From Chamaesiphon sp. 336R_metabinner_41 (GTDB lineage: Bacteria; Cyanobacteriota; Cyanobacteriia; Cyanobacteriales; Chamaesiphonaceae): 34,507 bases of DNA. The notes beneath the pieces are model-generated. The model searched no databases. It was given only the letters and a program-made list of their open reading frames with translations, and was not told the origin of the DNA. Both the position numbers and the translations under genes were made by a program. The stretch is from the NCBI GenBank assembly GCA_025359915.1, contig JANYDE010000138.1, positions 1 to 34,507 on the forward strand. Reading direction: 5' to 3'. Of this stretch, positions 25,621 through 34,372 are shown piece after piece; position 1 is the first letter of the stretch; every line of letters starts with the position of its first letter.

Positions 25621-26805
25621 ATGACAGGAACTAGTCTAGGCATTCCAAATCTCAATCTGACTAGATTGAAACAACCGTCAATTAGTATTCTGACCAAAAT
25701 CCAGTCTCATGGCGTATTGTTGGTTTTACAAGAGCCAGACTTAACGATTTTACAAGTTAGTAATAATACAATCACGGCATTTGGAATCGCACCAACTTGG
25801 ATGCTGGGCAAGCCTTTAGAGCAAATTTTAGATATTTTCCAAGTGGAGCAATTTCGAGCAGAATTACTCGAAGAAACTCTCGATCGACACAATTCTAGCA
25901 AGGTTTGGATCCGTAAGCATACAGATGAATATAGTATCTTTGATGCTGTTTTTCATCGGAGTCCTGATGGATGTCTGATGCTCGAATTGGAACCAACCTC
26001 AAAAAATGAGACTATTCCTTTTCTAAGTTTTTATCATTTAGCGAAAGCGGCGATCGATCGATTGACCATCACGGCTAATTTACCAGTTTTCGGGCAAATT
26101 GTCACCGCCGAAGTCCGCAACATCACTGGATTCGATCGCGTGATGCTGTACAAGTTCGACGATGATGGGCATGGGGAAGTAATTGCCGAAGATAAAGTCG
26201 CCGAGGTGGAATCCTATTTGGGCTTACATTTCCCTGAGTCGGATATTCCCCAATCAGCGCGGGAGCTATTTGTCGCCAACCGGATTCGGGTGATTCCTGA
26301 CGCTCGCGAGGAGGGCGTAGAGCTGATTCCCGCTCAAAATCCGCTGACAAATCTACCCACAGATCTGTCGCTGTCGATCCTACGTAGTCCGGTGCCTTGT
26401 CATACCGAGTATCTTCAAAATATGCATGTCGGGGCATCTTTGACGATTTCCCTGGTGAAAGATGGACAGTTGTGGGGGATTATTGCCTGTCACAATCGGA
26501 CAGCTAAATTAGTGTCCTATGAATTGCGGAAGGCTTGCGAACTGCTGGGGCAGGTGATTTTTGCGGAGATTTCCACTAACGAGGATTTGGCGGATGCTAA
26601 ATATCGATCGGAATTAGCGCGTAATCAATTTGTGGCACTCGATCGAATATCGAGATCTACGAGCTTTGTTGAGAGTCTAATGGGACAATCACCCAATCTC
26701 TTGGATCTGGTTGATGCTCAAGGTGCGGCGATTTATTTTGGCGGTAATTGGACAACTCTCGGCAAAACGCCCGCTACCGTAGATCTCAATTGTCTGATGC
26801 AATAG
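25621..26805 (+). CDS. Cyanobacterial phytochrome, photosensory half (PAS-GAF-PHY), ends at in-frame TAG
   Basis: 394 codons from ATG (GAGG 7 bases upstream). Residues about 20-120 form the PAS domain (ILQVSNNTITAFG), and about 150-310 the GAF domain, with FPESDIPQSAREL, the PASDIP-type bilin-pocket motif. Cys260, in RSPVPCHTEYLQNM, aligns with the Cys259 of Cph1 that attaches phycocyanobilin. The PHY domain begins at about 330 and is cut by TAG at 26803-26805 after CLMQ. The next codons continue the same frame (26806-27909) and restore PHY and the kinase. Homologues have Trp in an LxxWL context here, so TGG became TAG. Alone this half could fold as a photoreceptor without output. Confidence 0.85.
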   Translation: MTGTSLGIPNLNLTRLKQPSISILTKIQSHGVLLVLQEPDLTILQVSNNTITAFGIAPTWMLGKPLEQILDIFQVEQFRAELLEETLDRHNSSKVWIRKHTDEYSIFDAVFHRSPDGCLMLELEPTSKNETIPFLSFYHLAKAAIDRLTITANLPVFGQIVTAEVRNITGFDRVMLYKFDDDGHGEVIAEDKVAEVESYLGLHFPESDIPQSARELFVANRIRVIPDAREEGVELIPAQNPLTNLPTDLSLSILRSPVPCHTEYLQNMHVGASLTISLVKDGQLWGIIACHNRTAKLVSYELRKACELLGQVIFAEISTNEDLADAKYRSELARNQFVALDRISRSTSFVESLMGQSPNLLDLVDAQGAAIYFGGNWTTLGKTPATVDLNCLMQ

Positions 26806-27909
26806 TTGGTCAAAAACGTCAAAGATGAAGTATTTTCCACCAACTCCCTCTCCTTACTAGATCCAGATACCGAAACCTTTAAAGATATTGCCAGTGGACT
26901 AATCGCGATCTCGCTCTCGCCCCACAGTTATCTATTGTGCTTCCGCCCAGAAGTGATTCAATCGATGAATTGGAGTGGAGATCCAGATCGTGCTTTCCAA
27001 CTAGTCGAGAACGATGGTGATGTTCAGTTACATCCCCGTAAATCCTTTGAATTGTGGCGACAAACCATCACCGCACATGCTCTGCCCTGGAAGCTAATTG
27101 AGATTGAAGCAGCCATTGAACTACGCAAAGCTATTGCGAATATTGTCCTAGATCAAGCCGAAGCACTAGCTCTACTTGCTACCGATTTAAGACGATCAAA
27201 TACCGAACTGAGACAGTTTGCTCATATCGCTTCCCACGATTTGCAAGAACCGCTCAATCAGGTAGCTAGTTATGTCCAACTGCTGGAAACTCGCTACGGC
27301 AAAGAACTCGATCAAGATGCCAAAGAATTCATCGGTTTTGCCGTTGAAGGCGTAAACTTGATGCAAACTCTGATTGATGATGTATTACTTTATTCCCAAG
27401 TAGATTTCTTCGTGATCGAATGGGAACCGATCGATATCGAGATTGCTCTAGAACGCGCTCTAAGTCACTTACGCCGACAAATCACTGAAACAGGAGCGAT
27501 CATCACATCCGACCCGATGCCGACGATTGTCGCAGACAGTACACAGCTAACTCAGCTCTTCCAAAACCTGATTGGGAACGCGATTAAATTTCGCACGCCG
27601 GAGACAATTCCGCAGATTCAGATCTCCGCCACTCGACAACCCGACGACTGGTTATTTGCCGTAAGTGGGAATGGGATTGGGATCGATCCGCAGTTTTTCG
27701 ATCGAATCTTTACGATCTTCCAGCGTTTACATACTCGCGACGAGTACCCAGGTACGGGGATGGGCTTAACAATCTGCAAAAAAATCGTCGAGTGTCATCA
27801 TGGCAAAATCTGGGTAAATTCAGCATTGGGACAAGGTGCGACTTTTTCATTTACAATCCCTGTAAGGGGAGCGGGGTGGGGGGAGAACCGATGTAAGCTA
27901 ATTTGCTAG
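26806..27909 (+). CDS. Phytochrome, PHY remainder plus histidine kinase, in frame after TAG
   Basis: 367 codons in the same frame as the upstream half, so only the stop separates them. Residues about 1-100 complete PHY (SGLIAISLSPHSYLLCFRPE, then WSGDPDRAF). HisKA follows with the H-box SHDLQEPL (phosphorylated His at 27235-27237), and then HATPase with NLIGNAIKF and GTGMGLTICKK. The G1 box reads SGNGIGID, where DNGIGI is expected: the adenine-binding Asp is Gly (27667-27669). The kinase may therefore be dead even if the stop is read through. No ATG lies near the start, so independent expression would need the TTG at 26806. A hybrid kinase gene follows 210 bases downstream. Confidence 0.8.
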   Translation: MVKNVKDEVFSTNSLSLLDPDTETFKDIASGLIAISLSPHSYLLCFRPEVIQSMNWSGDPDRAFQLVENDGDVQLHPRKSFELWRQTITAHALPWKLIEIEAAIELRKAIANIVLDQAEALALLATDLRRSNTELRQFAHIASHDLQEPLNQVASYVQLLETRYGKELDQDAKEFIGFAVEGVNLMQTLIDDVLLYSQVDFFVIEWEPIDIEIALERALSHLRRQITETGAIITSDPMPTIVADSTQLTQLFQNLIGNAIKFRTPETIPQIQISATRQPDDWLFAVSGNGIGIDPQFFDRIFTIFQRLHTRDEYPGTGMGLTICKKIVECHHGKIWVNSALGQGATFSFTIPVRGAGWGENRCKLIC

Positions 27910-28119
27910 TTATAACAATGCCTACGATTGAAACTGGTGAGGATTTGATCGATGAAGATGTCTCAAAGGTAAATCATACCTGAAGTCAGCAACGCCCAGT
28001 AAGTAAATAGTGACTTGAGTCGCTGTCTAACCTACGACGCATTTATGTGAAGAATACAAGGAATTCCCGAATCAGTGACTTTTTAGTTTAGAATCCTGGG
28101 AAAGAATGACACAGAACAC

Positions 28120-30198
28120 ATGCTCGATAATCTGTCAAAATCTACCACCATCGCTCTGTCAAAAATAACTGGGACACGAACTGCGGATACCGAACATCCT
28201 GAAATTAAGATTTTGCTAATTGAGGATAATTTAGCTGATGCCCGATTGTTTAAGGAAATTCTCCAGGATGCCTGGGCTGATCGGCTAAGATTAGAACATT
28301 TCCAGCGATTGGGGGCTGCAATTAGCGAATTAGAGCGGAATCATTTTGATGTTGTGTTGCTGGATTTGACACTGCCCGATAGCGATGGTTTGGCTTCTGT
28401 GGATGTATTAACCCACCATGTACCTAGTTTACCGATCGTCGTATTAACCAACACCAACGATCCTGAATTGGCTCTGGATGCGATGCGGCATGGGGCGCAA
28501 GATTATCTCGTCAAACGTCAAGTCAACTTAGATATTTTAGTTCGATCGATCCGGTATGCGATCGAGCGCAAACAAACCACCGAAGCTCTACGGGAAATCA
28601 ATGAAACCCTGGAATTGCGAGTAGAAGAACGCACTGCCGCCATCGAAGCTGCAAACGAAGCTCTCAGTCAGGAAATCGGATCGCGAGAAAGTGCTCAAAA
28701 TCGGTTGGAATTAGCCCAAAAAGCTGGTAAGATTGGCACGTTTGAATGGGATATTAGTACCGATCAAGTTACTTGGTTGATCGAGTTAGAAACCCTCTAT
28801 GGGTTAGCACCAGGCAGTTTTGGACATACTCACGAGCAATGGCTCGAAGCTATTTATCCCGAAGATCGATCAATAGTGATCGCCGGACTAGCTAAATCGC
28901 GACAATTAGGACAGGAGTTAGAATTAGAATTTCGGATTGCTTATCCAGATCGGAATATTCACTGGATTGCCGTCAGAAGTAATGTCTTTCTAGATGATAT
29001 CGGCAATCCCACCCGTACCGTCGGTATTCACATGGATATTACCGAGAAAAAACAACTCGAATCGCAATTCTTACGAGCGCAACGATTAGAAAGCCTCGGC
29101 ACCCTCGCTAGTGGTATCGCTCACGACTTAAATAATGTCCTCACCCCGATTTTATCAGTCGCGCAACTATTACCACTGAGATTGACAAATATCGACGATC
29201 GTAGTCAAAATCTGCTCAAGATCCTCGAATCCAGTGCCCGCAGAGGTGCAGACTTAATTAAACAAATTTTATCATTTGCCCAAGGAATCGAAGGCAAACA
29301 TCTCTGCATCCAACCCACTCACCTGCTGATCGATATCCAAAAAATCGTCCAGCAAACCCTCCCCAAATCGATCGAAATTGACAGAGATTTTCCCAGCAAC
29401 TTGTGGACAGTATTAGCTGATATGACTCAACTGCATCAGGTATTGATGAATCTCTGTGTCAATGCCCGCGATGCCATGCCCCACGGTGGTACCCTCAGTA
29501 TCGAAGCTGCCAATTGTTCGATCGATAAAACCTTTGCCAGTCAACATTTAGATGCCAAAATCGGGGATTATGTGATGATTAGCGTCAGCGATACTGGTAC
29601 CGGAATTCAGCCCCAACTCCTCCACCGAATCTTCGATCCATTTTTCACCACCAAAGAGATTGGCAAAGGCACTGGTTTAGGTTTATCCGCAGTACTGGGA
29701 ATCATCAAAAGTCATGGTGGGTTTCTCGATGTCCAAAGTCAAGTAAATCAGGGCACCCAAATTCATGTCTATTTACCCGCCTGTAATACCCAAATAGCTC
29801 CCCTCCAGAATGAGCCAGAACTGCCATCCGGTCAACAACAGTTGATTTTAGTAGTCGATGATGAACGAGCGATTTGTGAGCTAATCAAGACCACCCTAGA
29901 GACATATAATTATCGAGTATTAACCGCCGATAATGGTACTGACGCGATCGCGATTTATGCCGAACATTGCGACGAAATAGATAGTGTCCTGATTGATATG
30001 ATGATGCCAGTCATGGACGGCATCTCGACAGTCACCGCACTCCATCTCCTCACCCCCGATTTGCCCGTAGTCGCGATGAGTGGACTCAGCTCAGTTGAAG
30101 CCATTAATCAAGCCAACCGCTTTGGGTGCCGCTACTTTCTCGCCAAACCTTATACTACCCACGATCTACTCCAAGTTCTCGCCGACTGTACAAGGTAG
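28120..30198 (+). CDS. Hybrid sensor kinase: REC-PAS-HisKA-HATPase-REC
   Basis: 692 residues. REC1 about 28-150 (KILLIEDNLADARLF, phospho-acceptor Asp82 in LLDLTLPD). A coiled coil (about 155-200, ETLELRVEERTAAIEAANEA) leads to a PAS/PAC domain (about 205-320). HisKA follows with SGIAHDLNNVLTPIL, His335, then HATPase (NLCVNARDAMPHGG, VSDTGTGIQP, GKGTGLGLSAV) with intact ATP boxes. The C-terminal REC (about 575-690) has Asp626 in LIDMMMPVMDG. No membrane helix is present, so it is cytoplasmic. REC1 could receive phosphate from the phytochrome kinase encoded just upstream. That pairing is inferred from position only. Confidence 0.95.
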   Translation: MLDNLSKSTTIALSKITGTRTADTEHPEIKILLIEDNLADARLFKEILQDAWADRLRLEHFQRLGAAISELERNHFDVVLLDLTLPDSDGLASVDVLTHHVPSLPIVVLTNTNDPELALDAMRHGAQDYLVKRQVNLDILVRSIRYAIERKQTTEALREINETLELRVEERTAAIEAANEALSQEIGSRESAQNRLELAQKAGKIGTFEWDISTDQVTWLIELETLYGLAPGSFGHTHEQWLEAIYPEDRSIVIAGLAKSRQLGQELELEFRIAYPDRNIHWIAVRSNVFLDDIGNPTRTVGIHMDITEKKQLESQFLRAQRLESLGTLASGIAHDLNNVLTPILSVAQLLPLRLTNIDDRSQNLLKILESSARRGADLIKQILSFAQGIEGKHLCIQPTHLLIDIQKIVQQTLPKSIEIDRDFPSNLWTVLADMTQLHQVLMNLCVNARDAMPHGGTLSIEAANCSIDKTFASQHLDAKIGDYVMISVSDTGTGIQPQLLHRIFDPFFTTKEIGKGTGLGLSAVLGIIKSHGGFLDVQSQVNQGTQIHVYLPACNTQIAPLQNEPELPSGQQQLILVVDDERAICELIKTTLETYNYRVLTADNGTDAIAIYAEHCDEIDSVLIDMMMPVMDGISTVTALHLLTPDLPVVAMSGLSSVEAINQANRFGCRYFLAKPYTTHDLLQVLADCTR

Positions 30199-30464
30199 GG
30201 TGTGTGGGAGATGTGGGAAGGGTGGGGAGTGTGGGAGTTTCGTTGTGCGCTTTTGATAGATATCAATTTCTGCTGTTGCTTTTGGGCAATATAAGTTTGA
30301 CACTCTGCTGGCTAAAGCCAAGCAGATTCTATCGAGGATTTCTGGCTATATCCCCAAGTCCCCAAGTCCCCCAGTGCGGTATCCCCTACTCAGACAAATG
30401 ACCGCGATCGATTAAGATTCCAACTATACTAACCCGCCCTACATCTCCAGCCAAGCTTAATTAT

Positions 30465-32324
30465 ATGCAGAATCGGTTCTCTAATAACTTGTCTGGCGAT
30501 CGATCTGGTAACGATCTCAGCTCTGGTTTCTACAACAAAACTCGGACTGTCGGACAAGGTAATCAAGCATGGGTGATGATGGGAATTATTACCTTGGGAT
30601 TGCTAGGTGCGATTGGTTCGCGGCTATTTTATCTCCAATTAAATCAGGGCGCGAAAAATCGTCAAGTCGCCGAAAATAACCGCGTCCGTACTGTGGCAAA
30701 ACCGCCAGTTCGCGGTAACATTTACGATCGCAAGGGTCGGCTGTTAGCTGGTAATAAATTATCCCACTCAATCTTTATTTGGCCATTAGCTGTCAAACGG
30801 GAAAATTGGCTCAAAACTCGTCATCGGATTGCCGAAATTCTGGGCATTGATGAGCAAATGATCCAGAAAAAAGTTGCCAATGTCAGCATCAATTCTGCCA
30901 AACGGGTGAGGATTGTGCGAGACTTAAGCGAGGCACAGATTACGGCACTTCAGGAGTATGGTGCTGATAAGGAAGGTATCGATGTTGATATCGAATCAGT
31001 TCGTTATTATCCAGGCGGACAACTTGCCGCTCATGTCCTCGGATACACAGGTGAAATGAATGAAAAAGAACTCGAAAAACTCCGTCCCCTTGGCTATCGA
31101 TTAGGTGATGTGACTGGTAAAATGGGCTTAGAATCTACCCTGGAGTCTAAATTGCGTGGCGAATGGGGTGGTACCCAAATCGAAGTAGATGGCGCGGGTA
31201 GATTGCAGCAATTTTTAGGACAAAAAGTTTCTAAACCTGGAAATGATGTCACTATCACCATCGATTTAGAACTCCAAAAGGTAGCTGAAGCCGCACTTGG
31301 CACTAATAAAGCGGCGATTGTCGCAATGGATCCCAATACGGGTGAAATCCTAGCGATGGCAAGTCGTCCAGCTTTCGATCCCAACGACCTCTCTGGGCGG
31401 ATTTCGCCAGAAGTTTGGAAAAAATTGCAAGGACAAGATCACCCCTTCGTCAACCGTGCGCTGCGTCCCTTCCCGCCAGCAAGTCCGTTCAAAATTGTCA
31501 CGACTACTGCCGCTTTAGAGACGGGGAAATTCAAACCCGATACTATCCTCCAAACTTATCCCTCATTGCGGATTGGTGGCTTTACCTTCGCCGATTGGAA
31601 TCACGCTGGGTTTGGGCCATTAGGCTTTCCAGGTGCCCTAAAATGGAGTAGTGATACATTCTTCTATCAAGTCGGACAGCGCGTCGGTGGGCCAAGTTTG
31701 ATTGAATGGTCGCGTAAATATGGCTATGGCAAGAAAACAGGGATCGAATTACCCGAAGAAGCCAAAGGTTTAGTTGCTGATGACAACTGGAAACAACTAA
31801 ATTATAAAATGCAATGGTCGATCGGCGATACGATTAATATGTCGATCGGTCAAGGCTTTCTTCAAGCTACACCGCTCCAAGCCGTTGGCATGTTTGCCGT
31901 AGTTGCCAATGGTGGCTATCATGTTCAACCTCATCTGATCAAAGATGCCACCAAACGAGAATGGCGCGAATCGATGAATCTCAAACCCACCACAATTGCC
32001 ACCCTCCGCAAAGGTTTACGAGAAGTTGTCGATGGCGGTACTGGTGCGGTGATGAATTCACCGACAATTCCCAAAGCCGCCGGAAAAAGTGGCACCGCTG
32101 AAGCACCCCCTGGGCCATCCCATGTCTGGTTTGGCTCCTACGCGCCTGCCGATAAACCAGCAATTGTTGTCCTCGCTTTCGGCGAACATACTGGTGGCGG
32201 TGGTGGTAAAACCGCCGCACCAATGGTCTTGAAGGTGATGGAAGCTTATTTTAATGGTGGTAAACCTTTACCCGTAAAGAATGAGAAAGATGGTGAGAAA
32301 TCAGCACCTAAAAAGACTCGGTAA
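30465..32324 (+). CDS. mrdA: Penicillin-binding protein 2 (class B transpeptidase)
   Basis: 619 residues. Cross-links peptidoglycan during cell elongation, with RodA. A membrane anchor at about 36-58 (VMMGIITLGLLGAIGSRLF) follows a polar N-terminus of 35 residues. The dimerisation domain contains RGNIYDRKGRLLA (about 83-95). In the transpeptidase domain the active Ser340 is in PPASPFK (SxxK; usually PPGSTFK), the second motif is SSD at 395-397 (SxD is normal for PBP2), and KSGTAEA is at 541-547. The tail is Lys/Glu-rich. No rodA gene is seen. The ATG at 30465 gives the expected N-terminus. Upstream 266 bases hold G-rich and CCCCAAGT-type repeats. Confidence 0.93.
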   Translation: MQNRFSNNLSGDRSGNDLSSGFYNKTRTVGQGNQAWVMMGIITLGLLGAIGSRLFYLQLNQGAKNRQVAENNRVRTVAKPPVRGNIYDRKGRLLAGNKLSHSIFIWPLAVKRENWLKTRHRIAEILGIDEQMIQKKVANVSINSAKRVRIVRDLSEAQITALQEYGADKEGIDVDIESVRYYPGGQLAAHVLGYTGEMNEKELEKLRPLGYRLGDVTGKMGLESTLESKLRGEWGGTQIEVDGAGRLQQFLGQKVSKPGNDVTITIDLELQKVAEAALGTNKAAIVAMDPNTGEILAMASRPAFDPNDLSGRISPEVWKKLQGQDHPFVNRALRPFPPASPFKIVTTTAALETGKFKPDTILQTYPSLRIGGFTFADWNHAGFGPLGFPGALKWSSDTFFYQVGQRVGGPSLIEWSRKYGYGKKTGIELPEEAKGLVADDNWKQLNYKMQWSIGDTINMSIGQGFLQATPLQAVGMFAVVANGGYHVQPHLIKDATKREWRESMNLKPTTIATLRKGLREVVDGGTGAVMNSPTIPKAAGKSGTAEAPPGPSHVWFGSYAPADKPAIVVLAFGEHTGGGGGKTAAPMVLKVMEAYFNGGKPLPVKNEKDGEKSAPKKTR

Positions 32325-32409
32325 GGTATAGATGTAGGGTTGGCATTTTTCAGTCATTGTCGATTCAGCCGATTTCCCGAAGGGAAGGCTCCGCCAACGA
32401 ACCCCACCA

Positions 32410-32421
32410 AACAGATCTGTT
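32410..32421. promoter_or_regulatory. 12-base perfect palindrome upstream of msrA
   Basis: AACAGATCTGTT, a perfect inverted repeat 46 bases before the msrA start, in AT-rich DNA. It could be a dimeric-regulator operator. Chance is not excluded. Confidence 0.3.
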
Positions 32422-32466
32422 ACAATTAATCAAGATATTAATATTTTACTTGACATAATTAGAACC

Positions 32467-33117
32467 ATGCTATTCAACATCTTTGGTGGTAAAAAATTGA
32501 CCATCCCCTCCCCCGCCGATGCATTGTCTGGCAGATCTGCAAAAATGCCTCTACCTGCTAAACATTTTGTCAATGGCAATTCTTTCGCGCCGCCATATCC
32601 AGCGCAGATGGAACAAGCGATGTTTGGCTTGGGTTGTTTTTGGGGTGCAGAGCGCAAATTCTGGCAGTTACCAGCAGGGGTGTATATTACTGCTGTGGGC
32701 TATGCTGCTGGAAGTACGCCAAATCCAACTTATCAAGAGGTTTGCAGTGGTGCAACGGGGCATAATGAGGTCGTACTAGTCGTTTTCGATCCGGCATTAG
32801 TTAGTTATTCAGAATTACTAAAAGTGTTCTGGGAAAGTCACAATCCGACTCAAGGAATGCGCCAAGGTAATGATGCTGGTACTCAATATCGATCGGGTAT
32901 CTACTGTTATTCTGATCATCAGCTCAAATTAGCTGAAGCTTCTAAAGTAGCTTATCAATCAGCTCTTGCAGGTGCTGGATATAAAGAGATTACGACTGAG
33001 ATTTTATCCGCACCAGAATTTTACTATGCTGAAGTCTATCACCAACAATATCTCGCCAAGAATCCTGGTGGTTATTGTGGTTTAGGCGGAACGAATGTCT
33101 GTCTGCCGGAGAATTAG
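32467..33117 (+). CDS. msrA: Peptide-methionine (S)-S-oxide reductase MsrA
   Basis: 216 residues. Repairs oxidised methionine in proteins. The catalytic Cys57 lies in GLGCFWGAE. Other family segments are [44 protein letters not shown] and the C-terminal [16 protein letters not shown] with resolving cysteines in [11 protein letters not shown]. Length is typical, with a 45-residue N-terminal extension of unknown role. Its TAG stop is part of the first AGTGGTTT repeat unit (33116-33139). It is cytosolic. The ATG at 32467 is the only plausible start before the core. Confidence 0.97.
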   Translation: MLFNIFGGKKLTIPSPADALSGRSAKMPLPAKHFVNGNSFAPPYPAQMEQAMFGLGCFWGAERKFWQLPAGVYITAVGYAAGSTPNPTYQEVCSGATGHNEVVLVVFDPALVSYSELLKVFWESHNPTQGMRQGNDAGTQYRSGIYCYSDHQLKLAEASKVAYQSALAGAGYKEITTEILSAPEFYYAEVYHQQYLAKNPGGYCGLGGTNVCLPEN

Positions 33118-33139
33118 TGGTTTAGTGGTTTAGTGGTTT
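33116..33139. repeat. Three tandem AGTGGTTT octamers
   Basis: AGTGGTTT repeats at 33116, 33124 and 33132, the first overlapping the msrA stop codon. A loosely related AACCACTAA segment appears near 33239. Short tandem repeat of the cyanobacterial intergenic kind. Confidence 0.65.
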
Positions 33140-33242
33140 GTTATTGCCTGACAATTAGATTGGATTTACGGCAACCTTGTCGATCGAAACAATTTCACAC
33201 GATCGAGCAATTAGTAGCTGTTATGGCGATCTTGCTAAACCA

Positions 33243-34331
33243 CTAACAACTAAACCGCTCACTTAACAATTGTTCGATCGAGTCCAATATTTCTACCTGT
33301 CCCCAATTTTGGTATAGGCTAGCGGCAATTGCCAATCCCCCTGCGCCGACTCCTTCTTTGACAAAACCTTGCTCGTAGACTTGGAGTTGGGGATATTGGG
33401 AATCCGCAAAACTCAGGTTGGTAGAAATGAGGGGGATGTAGGGAATTAATTCGGAGAGCGCGACAGTATCGCCAGATCGATCGCCAGCAACCCAGGCTGT
33501 GGTGCCGACGACGATCTGAGCGGTATTAAGCTCTAAATGTTGGTGGAGTCCGATCTCGGTAATTAGAGCTGCTACAGCCAACATTTGCGTCCCTCCAGCG
33601 AGTAAAACACCAGTCGATCTACTGGCAGAAATTGCCATTCCCGCGACAACGATTTGCATCGGATCGCCAACTGCTGCCACCAATTCAAACGGGGAAAGGG
33701 GTAAACTGAGATGTGATAAGCCCTGGGCGACGATTTCGGCTTTTTGGTGATGATTGCAGACTGGATGACTACTATTGACTTTTCCTAGTGCATCGATGCC
33801 CAATCCGGCGAGGAGACTGAGTGCTGTCGTGGTGCCGCCAACGACACATTCGCCGATGACGAGATAGCTATCTGGATGAAGAGTAGCCAATTTTTCGCCC
33901 CAGTTTAAACCTTGTTGATAAAGGTGTTCGACGATTTCCAATGGTAGAGCTGCACCTGTCGTCAAGCAAGCTGCTGGTATACCGCCTAAGTCAAGATGGG
34001 GCACAGTTGGCGGGATCGGTAAACCAGCATTGAAGATATATAAGGGTAGATCGAATGCGGCGACGATCGATCGAGAAATATAGACAGGCGATGCACCTGC
34101 AATCAGTAGCGGGAGCGGGTAATCGGGTTGGAGTTGTACGCCATTAGCGAGAAATTCAGCATCAGCGATTGCCGTATACCGTCGATCTTCAGGTGTTTTC
34201 CCCGCAGCCGAAATCCCTGGAATCAGACAAGTATCTGTAAATCCTAAAACACAAGCAAATACTGGCAATTTGCCGCGATATCGATCCAACCACTGTTGAG
34301 CTTGTAATGGTTCTGTGTGGATCTCAATCAT
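33243..34331 (-). CDS. CobT-like protein (nicotinate-nucleotide–dimethylbenzimidazole phosphoribosyltransferase family, UPF0284 type)
   Basis: 362 residues matching the cyanobacterial/archaeal branch of CobT-like proteins. It starts HTEPLQAQQWLDRYRGKLPV and contains VIGECVVGGTTTALSLLAGLG (about 155-175, phosphate/nucleotide-binding region), AAVGDPMQIVVAGMAISA and GVGAGG near the end. Predicted to act in assembling the lower nucleotide loop of cobamides (pseudocobalamin in cyanobacteria), though the biochemistry of this branch is less certain than that of CobT itself. The start ATG at 34329-34331 has no Shine-Dalgarno; a purine-rich + strand tract precedes it. It is a single gene converging with msrA. 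Confidence 0.88.
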   Translation of the reverse strand: MIEIHTEPLQAQQWLDRYRGKLPVFACVLGFTDTCLIPGISAAGKTPEDRRYTAIADAEFLANGVQLQPDYPLPLLIAGASPVYISRSIVAAFDLPLYIFNAGLPIPPTVPHLDLGGIPAACLTTGAALPLEIVEHLYQQGLNWGEKLATLHPDSYLVIGECVVGGTTTALSLLAGLGIDALGKVNSSHPVCNHHQKAEIVAQGLSHLSLPLSPFELVAAVGDPMQIVVAGMAISASRSTGVLLAGGTQMLAVAALITEIGLHQHLELNTAQIVVGTTAWVAGDRSGDTVALSELIPYIPLISTNLSFADSQYPQLQVYEQGFVKEGVGAGGLAIAASLYQNWGQVEILDSIEQLLSERFSC

Positions 34332-34368
34332 GAGGAGGGAAGAGGGAGGAGAGAGGAGGGAGGAGGCT
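34330..34368 (+). repeat. Polypurine tract at the start of the CobT-like gene
   Basis: About 39 bases of G and A only on the + strand (GAGGAGGG-type units) directly abut the start codon. The mRNA leader is thus pure C/T and cannot form a Shine-Dalgarno. It parallels the tract before bciB (21382-21434). Confidence 0.55.
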
Positions 34369-34372
34369 GATT

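Noticed and set aside
25403-25624. Plus-strand frame of 73 residues ahead of the phytochrome
   Set aside because: Mostly antisense to the permease gene, with no recognisable protein features; treated as a shadow.
27918-27983. Short frame MPTIETGEDLIDEDV... between phytochrome and hybrid kinase
   Set aside because: Only 21 codons and no domain. It may be a remnant of a response regulator, but nothing shows it.
30350-30372. CCCCAAGT tandem units as a possible CRISPR or attachment site
   Set aside because: Three adjacent short repeats without spacers; a simple tandem repeat.
30126-30401. Plus-strand frame overlapping the end of the hybrid kinase
   Set aside because: Low-complexity G-rich region with biased residues, no start signal; shadow frame over intergenic repeats.
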